A stretch of DNA of 64,000 bases from Solitalea lacus. Its GTDB lineage: Bacteria; Bacteroidota; Bacteroidia; Sphingobacteriales; Sphingobacteriaceae. The notes below the pieces were generated by a model that was given only the letters and a program-made list of their open reading frames with translations, was not told the DNA's origin and did not search any database. The stretch spans positions 2,220,200-2,284,199 of the forward strand of contig NZ_CP091740.1 of the NCBI RefSeq assembly GCF_022014595.1, in the 5' to 3' direction. The position numbers and the translations under genes were made by a program. Positions 44,808 to 53,905 of this stretch are shown here, piece after piece (within the stretch, counting starts at the first letter, position 1; every line of letters begins with the position of its first letter).

Positions 44808-45515
44808 TGATTAAAAATACTTGAAACATTGAGATTTATTGAATACTTCTCAGGGAGTGGAATCGAACATTTTATTAACTTGGCCCGATATAGAATTGCT
44901 TGAACACTCAGAAATTGGCATACCCCGAAATGAACAAACATTAATGGCTCCGGCTTTTAGAGTCTAGTGAATGTTCAACTTGTGCATAAATGGAAAATAT
45001 TCAGAATAAATTGACTCTTTTTTCAAATCTTTATTATGGGAGGAGAGATGGTTTGCTATCCTTATCGTTTCAGTATACATAAAAAATATTCCATGATTTA
45101 TTCTGATTTAAGAAAACCACTGCAGCAATGTTGTTGAAGTGCAAGTTTCAATGTCTCACCCTGACTTTGGGCAATGCGATGTTATGCGTTGTGCATATTT
45201 TACTTCAGGTGGTATTCCTTTTTGATCAAGTCAATTAGGTTTGAATCTGTTATCTTTTGAAATCTAAAGTGTTTTATCATATAGGGACAATATGATCCGT
45301 AAAAACTTTATCGGCACAGTCAGCATCTACGCTTGCCCTGGTTTTTTGTTTTAGAAGGTGAGATGGTAAGAAAATTCCTATCGTAATTAAATGGAATTTA
45401 AATTTCGGGTTTTTGGAGCCGTTTTGAAAGGTATGTAATATATGATCCTTAAGACTATAGTAAGCCACAGATATTGGAATAAAAAGCAAGCCTTTTTTTC
45501 CATTTCAAACTAAAA
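44808..45515. other. Gene-free stretch with remnants
   Basis: Apart from the box array at its left edge, no gene is supported. 44850-44970 carries a short reading frame (GVESNILLTWPDIELLEH...) resembling the decayed frame at 39632. The rest is A/T-rich with no recognisable structure. Confidence 0.5.
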
Positions 45516-47912
45516 CTATGTTCTTATCCCTTCCAAATTGACATCGACACGCATTGCTTTCAATCCTTTAACTCCCTGCAATTCTTCCAATTCCAAAAAT
45601 TCAATTCCGGACTTTAAGATCTCTTTGCTTTGCAAAAAGTTAATGTATTGTTGGTACTCATCAGTTTCTTTCTGATTGAAATAGACCAAGGCTAATTTTC
45701 CCGGCTGCGTCAAACGTTCTGTACTATCCTTCAGATGCACCTTATCAATGCGTTTTTTCATGATCTCATAACGAATATTATAAGAGCCTTCCACATCAAA
45801 ACGTCGTTCATCTTTCCTGAAACTTATGGCAATCGGCTGGCTATGGATAAGGATCAGCTGGGTGGTTTGCAACGGCACCTTTAAGGAAGGTGCCAAATGA
45901 TGGGTGATCCGGGCGATTTCAGCCATTGATTTTAGTTGCCATAAACGCAGGTTTTTCAAGTATAGCGAGTCAAAGGGTTTTTGCGGAGCAATAGATTGAC
46001 CAATATAGATGTTGTACTCCACCCCATCTGTCCGATACTTTTCAAAATAATGCGGGTATGACTGCTGAATATTTTCTTCCTCTTCTTCGAGGTAACGAAT
46101 TACGGCATCGTTTATTTGGGCCAGTGTTTCTTCATATTCACGCCTGAACTGATACAAATGTCCATCATGCGGATTCAACAAGCCATAATAATTTTCAACT
46201 ACAACTTGGGCCTGGCTATTACTTTTTTGCAAGTGCTGAAGTATAGGCTCCACCTCATTTTCCAAGAACTCGTTAATTCTTACTTCATCCTCAGCTAGTA
46301 GCACGTCTTCAATAGCCTTTTGAAAAGCCTGGTTTTTGAATTTCAATCCTTCTAACAATGGAAGTTGAACAAGTACGTCCAGTTTGTCGAGTGTTTGACC
46401 AATTAAATTCAGTTGTTCCTTCAGGTCTCTTTGTATGGCATGGTTCCGCTCTACTGATGAATTTCGAATGTCGATTGCCCCGTATAAAGGATGTACATTA
46501 TCAAACACTACATTTCCTGTAAGAACAGAAGCATCCTCCGCCTTATTCCTTAAATACTCCCAAGCAACTTCTTCAAATTTCCAATGTACAGATGGCTGCA
46601 ATGCTGTAAAGTTGTCTTTGATCAGCCGTTCAATCTTACCGGTAAATTGTTCTTTATTTTTACACATCGCAAGCGACAAGAGCGGAATGATGGGCTCGAG
46701 CCTAGTTAATATCTCGAAATTAAGTTGATGAGGAACTTTAGAGGCCAATTCCAATAAACCCAGCAAACCATCACTATTTTGCATCGGATAAACTATGTAA
46801 CTCTTTACCCCATCAGCTTTAAGAGACGACAAGAAAGGAATGTCGTGAATTAAATCTTCGGTCACATTGGCTATAGCAACAGGTTCAGGGTGTTGATTAC
46901 TAAGAAATTCAATCAGCATATTGTATAAAGCCGTATCCGCCTCGTTGGCATGCAATCTTTTACCTAGCAAACTTTGGGAAGTGTATTCTTCTTCCAGCAC
47001 AAACTGATCATTGATCTTTACAAAAGGCATTAAGCCTACTTCCAAATCATTTAACCCTACCAATGTCCGTACGGCCTGCTTTAAATCTTCAAGATAAGTT
47101 GTTTCGTAAGAATCATGGCTTAGGAGTATTTTCTTAATTTCCTCAACAGATTCATCAGTAGTAACATCCTCAGCGGTTAAGATAGAAAATCCCTCAAGGG
47201 ATAGCATTTCAAGAGGCATTTGTTTCATTAACTTCTCAATGTCCAAAATGCGGAAGGTATTTAAGCAAATGCCACAATGTTCAAGTTTCGGCAAGTCGCC
47301 ATTCAATTGTACATCGACGAATCGTCGGTCTTCGCAAAGACGATAGTAACGAATTAAATCAGTGGAAGGATCCGTAAACGAACAAATCAGGCCAGCTGAA
47401 TTATTTAAGTGGATGCCGTAATACTTCCTGAAAGCCGATTCATAAATAGCTGCAAGAAAATTATCTCTCAACCTGTCTATGGGAATGTCTGCAGGGAGTT
47501 TAACAAACTCTTCCTTTTCATCAAGAAAAAGCTTTTTGAAAGGATCAGAATAGCAGAAAAATCCAGAACGGTTGGGAATGGCAAGGGTGTATATGCTTTT
47601 GTCCTTTTCACCCACAACTGGAAAAATGGCGAAGGTCAGCAATTCAATTAAATCTTCGTTTGCATCCAGTATTGCTGGGTCTTCAATAGTTTGCAACAAA
47701 GCAGGTTGAGCTTCAAAGCGTTTAATAAGGTGCCTATAAAATTGGGCCTGAATGTCGGAAGTAGTCGAAAGCCGTTCCTTTAAAAAGTTGATAAAAGGCA
47801 AGAACGTAAGTTTACCGGGAATATTTGGTAGTTCGCACGCCACATCAGGCTCAGGATATAATAGTCTGAACTTCCTACGATCCCTCAATTCGGAAACGAA
47901 TACATCTTCCAT
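45516..47912 (-). CDS. Large GAF-domain-type protein, unknown role
   Basis: 798 residues without signal peptide, membrane helix or obvious catalytic motif. The central part (about 345-430: NQHPEPVAIANVTEDLIHDIPFLSSLKADGVKSYIVYPMQ then LGLLELASKVPHQL) looks like a GAF domain, and the last 300 residues are long helices rich in Glu and Gln. Similar large GAF proteins occur in Bacteroidota without a known function. It lacks a kinase or cyclase output. Preceded by a 180-bp A/T-rich promoter region; neighbours are unrelated. Confidence 0.6.
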   Translation of the reverse strand: MEDVFVSELRDRRKFRLLYPEPDVACELPNIPGKLTFLPFINFLKERLSTTSDIQAQFYRHLIKRFEAQPALLQTIEDPAILDANEDLIELLTFAIFPVVGEKDKSIYTLAIPNRSGFFCYSDPFKKLFLDEKEEFVKLPADIPIDRLRDNFLAAIYESAFRKYYGIHLNNSAGLICSFTDPSTDLIRYYRLCEDRRFVDVQLNGDLPKLEHCGICLNTFRILDIEKLMKQMPLEMLSLEGFSILTAEDVTTDESVEEIKKILLSHDSYETTYLEDLKQAVRTLVGLNDLEVGLMPFVKINDQFVLEEEYTSQSLLGKRLHANEADTALYNMLIEFLSNQHPEPVAIANVTEDLIHDIPFLSSLKADGVKSYIVYPMQNSDGLLGLLELASKVPHQLNFEILTRLEPIIPLLSLAMCKNKEQFTGKIERLIKDNFTALQPSVHWKFEEVAWEYLRNKAEDASVLTGNVVFDNVHPLYGAIDIRNSSVERNHAIQRDLKEQLNLIGQTLDKLDVLVQLPLLEGLKFKNQAFQKAIEDVLLAEDEVRINEFLENEVEPILQHLQKSNSQAQVVVENYYGLLNPHDGHLYQFRREYEETLAQINDAVIRYLEEEEENIQQSYPHYFEKYRTDGVEYNIYIGQSIAPQKPFDSLYLKNLRLWQLKSMAEIARITHHLAPSLKVPLQTTQLILIHSQPIAISFRKDERRFDVEGSYNIRYEIMKKRIDKVHLKDSTERLTQPGKLALVYFNQKETDEYQQYINFLQSKEILKSGIEFLELEELQGVKGLKAMRVDVNLEGIRT

Positions 47913-48097
47913 GCTATATAAGGTTTATTTTAATCTAAACAAAACTCATATAAAGTTACTGATATACAGCTTGAAAAGACAATCAATTATTTATCTAATT
48001 GTTTGTTTATGAGGGCAATGTGTTTAAAAAAAACAATCCAATATGTAAGAATTGCAAATAGGGTCAAAGCAACTTCACATTAGTTCGTTGTGTTAGT

Positions 48098-48946
48098 TTA
48101 TTTAAAATTCTCCACTATTTGAAAGGGTTTAATTGTAGTTACCTTCATTTGTTTCATTCTTGCAAAACGTTCTTCGATGTTATTTGACAACTGCCATTCG
48201 TGACGTGTTTCAGCAATCATTTGTTGGTTATTAATATCAATACCTTTCCAATCAAAGCTTACGCTTACACCGATAGTATCATCATTGTTTTCTACAATTT
48301 TTAAGTTTTTATATATATGAGAACTCGTTTTAATTTTCAAAGGAGAATCTATCCAAGTCTTAAAAGTTTCAAAATCAGAAATTCGTTCATCAGAACTTAA
48401 ATTGAGTTCAAAATTACGATCTAACAATTCTTTAAACTTTTCATAATTTGGGCATTCCATCAAGTATAACCAATAGTGCATAAATGATTTAACCCTATTT
48501 TCTGTATATGCTTCATCAAATTTAAATTCTTCCACAAGGTCTGTCGGCTGTAAGCTAACCAAGGTAAATACAGGTAAATCATTTGCCCTTTGTCTTAATA
48601 TTGTGGAATAGTGAAGTTTATAGCTATACTTACTATTATCAGGTCTGATATTTTGATAAAGAATATCTGCTTCCAAAGATAAATTGCCATCTTCTAACAA
48701 TTTAATTTCGGTTTTTTGAACGTGATGAGCGTTTCTCCAACCTGTAAAAACCTTTAAACGTTCTTCTAAACCATTTTTGCCTTTTGATGTCCCTGCTTGT
48801 GAAATGATTTCTACATCATCACTTAAGATGTCTTTTTGATTAGCAATTGTATTATCAGTAAAAGGTATTTCATAAACCTGATACCAACGATGGTACTGTG
48901 CCAATACTAAATGCGTGATTTGTTCTATTTTAAAAGTATTTTCCAT
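48098..48946 (-). CDS. Tandem SnoaL-like (NTF2-fold) protein
   Basis: 282 residues. Two similar halves, each with an NTF2/SnoaL pattern: HRWYQVYEIPFTDNTIANQKDILSDDVEIISQAG in the first and HYWLYLMECPNYEKFKELLDRNFELNLSS in the second, each ending in an H/W beta stretch (LHYSTILRQ; TRHEWQLSN). Cytosolic, no catalytic residues identified; such folds bind or isomerise small molecules. 50 bp upstream of the lipoprotein gene on the same strand. Confidence 0.65.
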   Translation of the reverse strand: MENTFKIEQITHLVLAQYHRWYQVYEIPFTDNTIANQKDILSDDVEIISQAGTSKGKNGLEERLKVFTGWRNAHHVQKTEIKLLEDGNLSLEADILYQNIRPDNSKYSYKLHYSTILRQRANDLPVFTLVSLQPTDLVEEFKFDEAYTENRVKSFMHYWLYLMECPNYEKFKELLDRNFELNLSSDERISDFETFKTWIDSPLKIKTSSHIYKNLKIVENNDDTIGVSVSFDWKGIDINNQQMIAETRHEWQLSNNIEERFARMKQMKVTTIKPFQIVENFK

Positions 48947-48996
48947 TGTTATGATTTGTTCTATCCTTTACTTTTTCTACTTGCGCAAGTGTCGAT

Positions 48997-49623
48997 CTAA
49001 TTTCGGGCCTGTATTTTCTTTATAAATCGTTCAATTACAACTTTATATTCTGGTCTTGATAATTTTACATTTTCAAGTAGTTGATTTTCAAGTTCTTTAA
49101 TCGCTTGATTTTCTTGCTTCTCTCGTGATATTTGTATTTCTCCGTAAATATAATTTGCCCAATTGTCCATGTCGTGGTCTGTTAATTTCGGAGCTACATT
49201 GAAATAGTCAGCGAACTGCTCAGTATAGTTTGTTACAAATTCAAAAGCTGAAAGTCCAACTGCTTCCGAATAAAAACCGTCCGATCCATTCATTGATTTT
49301 GTGAAGACAATAAAGTAAAACAGGTCTTTGTTATTATCTTTCGTAAACAGGTTCTTCGTAATTGAAAGCATTTTGTTGTCATCCCTAATAATCAGTTTTT
49401 CTTGTCGATAAATTTCTTTGTAATAGTTGTCAATCGTTGGGTCGGCGAGTGCTTTATTCACCTCTTGTTGATATGGTGAAATGGTCGAATCTAGGTTTGC
49501 CGTCTCTGCGATTAAGTTCTTTTCTGATTTTGTTTTTGTCAGGACAGTCTCACTTTTATTTGTTTGCTGTTCACATGAAAGGAGCAGCGTCAGTCCTAAT
49601 AGGAGTGTTGTTTTAATTACCAT
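48997..49623 (-). CDS. Hypothetical lipoprotein
   Basis: 208 residues with a lipoprotein signal (TTLLLGLTLLLSCEQQ, Cys near residue 17). The mature part is helical and acidic (ENQAIKELENQLLENVKLSRPEYKVVIERFIKKIQ); no family recognised. Its start lies near the right side of a gene-free stretch. Confidence 0.65.
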   Translation of the reverse strand: MVIKTTLLLGLTLLLSCEQQTNKSETVLTKTKSEKNLIAETANLDSTISPYQQEVNKALADPTIDNYYKEIYRQEKLIIRDDNKMLSITKNLFTKDNNKDLFYFIVFTKSMNGSDGFYSEAVGLSAFEFVTNYTEQFADYFNVAPKLTDHDMDNWANYIYGEIQISREKQENQAIKELENQLLENVKLSRPEYKVVIERFIKKIQARN

Positions 49624-50142
49624 TACTGTTTTTTGTTAGAATGCTACGGTATTTATTTATCAATAATTTCTTTAATAAGTTAATTTATTAGAAGAACCAA
49701 CCTGCACGTCGCTTGGGCAGGGGAATTATTTACAAATCGCCAGTAAAAGGAATTTCCCAAAACGGCATATAGAAAATGTTTAATTTATGACTAATCTTCT
49801 TGGTTGTACAAATCAGTTTGGTGCTTGCTCTTTAGTGCAATAATGTTAGCTATTGTTTTTACATTTCGTAGTGTTCAACTGTTGGAAAAGGATCATATTA
49901 ATGAAAGATTTAACTTCTGCTGATGAGATTACTCCTCTTTCAAATTCATCAAGATAGGTTTTAGCATTAAAAACAGGGAAAGGAAGTGTAAAAATATTTT
50001 AATATTTAAAATATTTTCAGGAAGCTATCTAATGAATAGCTTCCCGTACTGCTTTGGGTTGGGTTAACTTTCAAAGGTCAAACATCTCGGACAGTAAATT
50101 TCTAGGCCTTTTTATATACCCTTGCAAATTTACTGTCCAAAC
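49624..50142. other. Gene-free stretch with hairpins
   Basis: No supported gene. Two inverted repeats: GGAAGCTAT/ATAGCTTCC near 50020-50045 and GGACAGTAAATTT/AAATTTACTGTCC (50089-50101 with 50126-50138) just before the IS end at 50143. The A/T-rich left part holds nothing recognisable. Confidence 0.5.
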
Positions 50143-50261
50143 TGTCTATAACGGCGATACTGGGCCACTCAAAACGGCTGGTCATGATCCGCCAGCAGAT
50201 AAGCGAACGCCCCTGTGCAACGGAAAAAACGCTGTAACTATTTGAAGACGAGGGTATTTGA

Positions 50262-50612
50262 AAAAAAAATACCGCTACAGTTGTTTTGTCACCGATTTAA
50301 CCCTGCCGGCACTTCAGATGTGGAATCTGTACCGGCAAAGAGCCAATTGCGAAACCAGATCAAAGAACTGAAATACGATTTTGGGGCAGACAGCTTCAAT
50401 CTTAAAAACTTTGATGCCACCGAAGCGGCCCTGAACTGGGTGATGATGGCCTATAACTTTATTAGCCTTTTCAGGCAGGTCGTGCTCAATACCCAAGTAG
50501 AACAACGCCTGAAAACATTACGCTACAAAGTGTTTGCCATTGGCGGGTATATGGTAAAAAACGGCAGCCAGAAAATCCTAAAACTGTCGCTGGCCATGAA
50601 ACGAAGAGAATG
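50262..50612 (+). pseudogene. Fragment of IS1380-type transposase
   Basis: C-terminal transposase remnant: YRYSCFVTDLTLPALQMW then, after a one-base frameshift near 50354, NQIKELKYDFGADSFNLKNF, ALNWVMMAYNFISLFRQ and LKLSLAMKRREW. The start and ends of the element are missing. The frameshift and truncation mean it is dead. Confidence 0.75.
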
Positions 50613-50806
50613 GGCTGAGGATCTCGTAACGGGCTTTTTCAGTCTGGCTGTTTTCGGTAAACAAATCCCTAAGATCAGCCTCTCCGAGCTCTATGAGCTC
50701 CTGGTAAGAGAGGTTCAGTGCTTTGAAACGACTGGTATAACTGTCAACCGTTTTACGGTTAACTTTTAAAAAATCTGCTACCTTGCGGTTGCTTAAGCCT
50801 TTAAGT
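50605..50806 (-). pseudogene. Outer istA fragment, 5' middle part
   Basis: Minus strand codes KGLSNRKVADFLKVNRK, then SFTSRFKALNLSYQELIELGEADLRDLF-like text (SYTSRFKALNLSYQEL), the HTH of an IstA transposase. The 3' side is lost at about 50605 where the IS1380 fragment begins. It joins in frame with 53421-53478 when the inner IS and one TAAGT are removed. Confidence 0.75.
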
Positions 50807-50915
50807 TGTAATCGGAAAATAACAATGTACCAGTTTCGGAAAATAGCAATGCACCAAAAAGGAAAATAAGAATGTACCATTTCCGTGAATTCGGAAAATA
50901 AGGATGTATGATCAA

Positions 50916-50947
50916 TTTTCAATGCGGGGCATGCCCCGCATTGAAAA
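50916..50947. repeat. 32-bp perfect palindrome ahead of istA
   Basis: 16-bp arms TTTTCAATGCGGGGCA meeting its reverse complement with no spacer, 46 nt before the istA ATG. GC-rich core; could block read-through into the IS or bind a regulator. Confidence 0.7.
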
Positions 50948-50993
50948 AGTGCCAAATTACGGTCAGGTTTAACAACAATTTAGCTGACCAAAG

Positions 50994-52553
50994 ATGGATA
51001 AAAAAACCATTACTAACTGGATCATGTATCACCAAATTCACAAAATGCTAATCGAGGGATCTTCCCTCAGGCAGATTTCTACCTTCACCGGCCTGGACCG
51101 CAGGACGATCAGGAAATATGCAGAAATGAACGAACAGGAGTACGAGGCCTTCCTGTGCCAGAAGGAGGAGCGTCGTAAGCTGCTAACACCCTATGAATCC
51201 TTTGTAAAGGAGAAACTGCTGCAGGTTCCCTCTGCCAGTGCCGCTCAACTGCATGACTGGTTAAAAGAACACCACCCTGATTTCCCCCAGACTGGCTCTC
51301 GCACCGTATATAACTTCGTGATTTGGGTACGGCAAAAATACCACATTCTACAGGAGCCTAAACTCAGGGATTATTTTCCTGTTGAAGAACTACCTTATGG
51401 GGCTCAAGGCCAGGTTGATTTTGGTCAGTATACCCTCAGGTGCGACCAGGGCAGAAAAAAAGTGTATTTCTTCAGTATGGTGCTATCGCGCAGCCGATAC
51501 AAGTTTGTTTACTTTTCCGACCGTTCCTTTACCACCAAAACAGCAGTAGAGGCCCATGAAGCCGCTTTCAAATTCTTTGAGGGTATTCCCCTGGAACTGG
51601 TTTATGATCAGGACCGGTTGTTTCTAGTCGATGAAAACCTGGGGAACCTGCTTTTGACCAGGGAGTTTAAGACCTATGTAACGGAGCGGGATTACCGGTT
51701 GTATTTTTGCCGGAAAAGTGATCCTGAAAGCAAGGGGAAGATTGAGAATGTTATCGGCTATATCAAAAAGAACTTTCTGTATGGCAGAGTTTACCATGAT
51801 ATCCAAACCCTGCAGTTACAGGCCATATCCTGGCTGGCGCGGACCGGCAATGCAATGGTTCATGGTGCCACAGGAAAAGTCCCGGAAAAGGAATGGCAGA
51901 TCGAAAAACCGCATCTTTCCAGCTGGGCACCTGTAAGCCTGCTGCCGGACTGGCTGATGAGCAGTGTACTGAAAAACAACACCTTCAATTATTGTGGGAA
52001 TACCTATTCACTTCCCTTGGGAACCTATACTGGCAAAAAGGCAAATTATGTGAAGCTTCGTCTGGATGATGATATGCTACAGGTTTACAGTCCGAATGAA
52101 GAGCTGCTTTGCAGGCATAAGGTGCCGTTTAACAAAGGCAACCTGATTATAAATACAGATCATAAGCGGGACAAGTCGGGTAAAATTAGTGAGCTAATCA
52201 TCCAAACTGCGGCACTGTTTCCAGATACAGATAAAGCGGAGCGCTACCTGTTAAAAGTAAAAGAACTCAAGCCGCGGTACGTCCGTGATCAGCTTTTATC
52301 GATTCGTGATGCGGTAAGAGAAACCAATCCGGCAACTATAGAATCAGCCATAGAAGAATGCATGGGTAATGCATTTTTTGATGCCGGCACGTTTAAACAG
52401 GTACTAAAAAAACATGCTAAGTCTTCTGCGGACATGGCTGCACCACAAGCGATCATCAAGCTGTTGGATCCATCCCATTTGCAAAAAGCAGAAACCAGGC
52501 CAGCTTCCAGCGACATCAACCTGTATGAATCCCTTTTTAACAATAAACCCTAA
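50994..52553 (+). CDS. istA: IS21 transposase IstA
   Basis: 519 residues. N-terminal HTH (about 20-45: LRQISTFTGLDRRTIRKYAEM), a DDE catalytic core with Asp142 in GQVDFGQ, Asp205 in LVYDQD and Glu251 in KIENVIGY, and a C-terminal domain. Cuts and joins IS ends during transposition together with IstB. Full length with no frameshift, so it appears active. Followed 6 bp later by istB. Confidence 0.95.
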   Translation: MDKKTITNWIMYHQIHKMLIEGSSLRQISTFTGLDRRTIRKYAEMNEQEYEAFLCQKEERRKLLTPYESFVKEKLLQVPSASAAQLHDWLKEHHPDFPQTGSRTVYNFVIWVRQKYHILQEPKLRDYFPVEELPYGAQGQVDFGQYTLRCDQGRKKVYFFSMVLSRSRYKFVYFSDRSFTTKTAVEAHEAAFKFFEGIPLELVYDQDRLFLVDENLGNLLLTREFKTYVTERDYRLYFCRKSDPESKGKIENVIGYIKKNFLYGRVYHDIQTLQLQAISWLARTGNAMVHGATGKVPEKEWQIEKPHLSSWAPVSLLPDWLMSSVLKNNTFNYCGNTYSLPLGTYTGKKANYVKLRLDDDMLQVYSPNEELLCRHKVPFNKGNLIINTDHKRDKSGKISELIIQTAALFPDTDKAERYLLKVKELKPRYVRDQLLSIRDAVRETNPATIESAIEECMGNAFFDAGTFKQVLKKHAKSSADMAAPQAIIKLLDPSHLQKAETRPASSDINLYESLFNNKP

Positions 52554-52559
52554 TAAGCA

Positions 52560-53315
52560 ATGAATACGATAGAAACCATTAAAAAACAATGTCAGTTACT
52601 GCGCCTGGGCGCAGTAACTCCGGGCGTAGAACAGCTGGCAGACCGTGCCGCTGTCGAGGGAATCAGCTACCTGGAATTTGCCAGGAAGCTGCTTGAGTTG
52701 GAACTAGATAACAGAAAGCTGCGCGATATGGAACGAAGGGAAAAAGCAGCGAAATTGCCTTCCCGCCATCAACTCGAACTTTATGACAGTACGTCAGCTG
52801 AAAGCTTACCTAAAGTGCGCCTGGAGCAGCTCAAAGAACTGAGCTGGCTGGATCAAAACTATAACATCATCCTAATGGGGCCAAGTGGAACCGGGAAAAC
52901 TTTTCTCTCGGCCGGATTATGTCATCATGCCCTTAAAAATGGGTACCGGGCTTATTTCAGAACGATGGAACAGCTCATGACCATGTTAAGGAATAAAGAC
53001 ATCTCCACCCTGGCTAAAGCAGAGTACAGGCGGTTATCAAAAGCGCAGCTCATTGTGATTGATGACATCATGATCATTTCCGAAACCAAAGTCGAAGCGA
53101 ACGCTTTCTTCCACTTCATAAATGCTCTGCATGAAAAGACATCTTTTGTGATTACCACCAATAAATCGCCTAAACAATGGGTGGAAGTATTGGGTGATGA
53201 AGTGATCACTACAGCACTCTTGGACCGCTTACTTTACCGTTGTGAGATCATCCAGCTCGGAGGCCAGAGCTACCGCATGCAGAACAGAAAATCAATCTTT
53301 GAAACTTCAGAATAG
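52560..53315 (+). CDS. istB: IS21 helper ATPase IstB
   Basis: 251 residues, AAA+ ATPase of the DnaC/IstB family: Walker A GPSGTGKT (107-114), Walker B AQLIVIDD, sensor region FVITTNKSPKQW, and GDEVITTALLDRLLYRCEIIQLGGQSYR. Selects target DNA and activates IstA. Complete; same operon as istA. Confidence 0.96.
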   Translation: MNTIETIKKQCQLLRLGAVTPGVEQLADRAAVEGISYLEFARKLLELELDNRKLRDMERREKAAKLPSRHQLELYDSTSAESLPKVRLEQLKELSWLDQNYNIILMGPSGTGKTFLSAGLCHHALKNGYRAYFRTMEQLMTMLRNKDISTLAKAEYRRLSKAQLIVIDDIMIISETKVEANAFFHFINALHEKTSFVITTNKSPKQWVEVLGDEVITTALLDRLLYRCEIIQLGGQSYRMQNRKSIFETSE

Positions 53316-53420
53316 CCTCTTATATTTGGTGCAGATCGTACATCCTTGTTTTCCGATCTGTTAAAAACAGTGGTACATCCTTATTTTCCACTATTGGTAC
53401 ATTGCTACTTTCCATTGACA

Positions 53421-53478
53421 TAAGTTTAAGGGAAATTAAACTGCGTAATTCCATGATATCAATTCGTTGTCCTGCCAT
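53421..53478 (-). pseudogene. Outer istA fragment, N-terminal 19 codons
   Basis: Minus strand ATG at 53478 encodes MAGQRIDIMELRSLISLKL and then meets the inner IS. After removal of the inner IS and one TAAGT copy it reads straight on as KGLSNRKVADFL at 50801, reconstituting an IstA start. Confidence 0.75.
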
Positions 53479-53523
53479 GCATCCATTGAGTTCAGATACA
53501 AGGCTATTAAAAATCATGAAAAG

Positions 53524-53721
53524 TGGCCCGATGACTTCCATTTTAAGCAAGGAATCCCTGGTACTATTTTGGCCCAATGACCTCCGTTTTGCTTTTAGGA
53601 GCGACATTGCTTTTGGCCCAATGACCTCCGTAATAACGGCTATCTTTTTGGCCCAATGATTCCCGTTATGACTGGCCCGGTATCACCGTAATGGCTGGCC
53701 CATTGACTGCCGTTTTAGACA
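53524..53721. repeat. Six TGGCCCaaTGAcctCCGTT repeats at the outer IS end
   Basis: Related 18-19-mers begin at 53524, 53570, 53614, 53649, 53673 and 53696, spacing shrinking from 46 to 23 bp toward the end. They are the outer element's transposase-binding sites and match the two sites at its other end (50143-50180). Confidence 0.75.
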
Positions 53722-53905
53722 CCAAGCCTTAAGCATTTACTTATTAAAAGGTATATGTAGCTTATAATGTCCTTATAAATGATCGCAGAAGAATCAATGG
53801 ATTCTTTTATGCAGAAAATAAGTTGTTGCATCTTGTCGCAAATTCATAAACAAAAAAGTCTTCGGTTAAAACACGAAAACTTTTTTTCAAGGTTATGCAC
53901 TGTGA

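Larger units (their letters stand above)
50807..53420 (+). mobile_element. Intact IS21-family insertion sequence
   Basis: 2614 bp with 26-bp imperfect inverted ends, TGTAATCGGAAAATAAC... at the left and TGTCAATGGAAAGTAGC... reversed at the right (21 of 26 identical), flanked by the 5-bp direct duplication TAAGT (50802-50806 and 53421-53425). It encodes complete istA and istB. Four GGAAAATAxxAATGTACCA-type repeats near the left end and three near the right are the multiple transposase sites typical of IS21. Confidence 0.9.
50143..53721 (-). mobile_element. Decayed IS21-family element carrying other ISs
   Basis: Outer element bounded by inverted ends TGTCTATAACGGCGAT (50143) and, reversed at 53721, TGTCTAAAACGGCAGT. 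Both are followed by repeated AACGG..GGGCCA sites (two at the left end, six at the right). The flanks CCAAAC and CCAAGC could be a 6-bp target duplication with one change. Its own istA survives only as two fragments on the minus strand; istB is lost. An IS1380-type fragment and an intact IS21 element lie inside. Confidence 0.7.

Noticed and set aside
44848-44930. tRNA-like T-arm text (reverse strand reads GTTCGATTCCACTCCC) that might mark an attachment site
   Set aside because: The five bases before the loop do not pair with those after it, no acceptor or anticodon arms are present, and the similar text at 39735 fits a decayed reading frame instead.
45277-45489. 70-codon minus frame upstream of the large GAF-type gene
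   Set aside because: No family resemblance, no promoter or terminator, and atypical composition; probably chance or remnant.
53320-53607. 95-codon minus frame at the right end of the IS mosaic taken as one gene
   Set aside because: It crosses the inner IS boundary; only the part 53421-53478 is real IstA start, the rest is IS-end repeat sequence.
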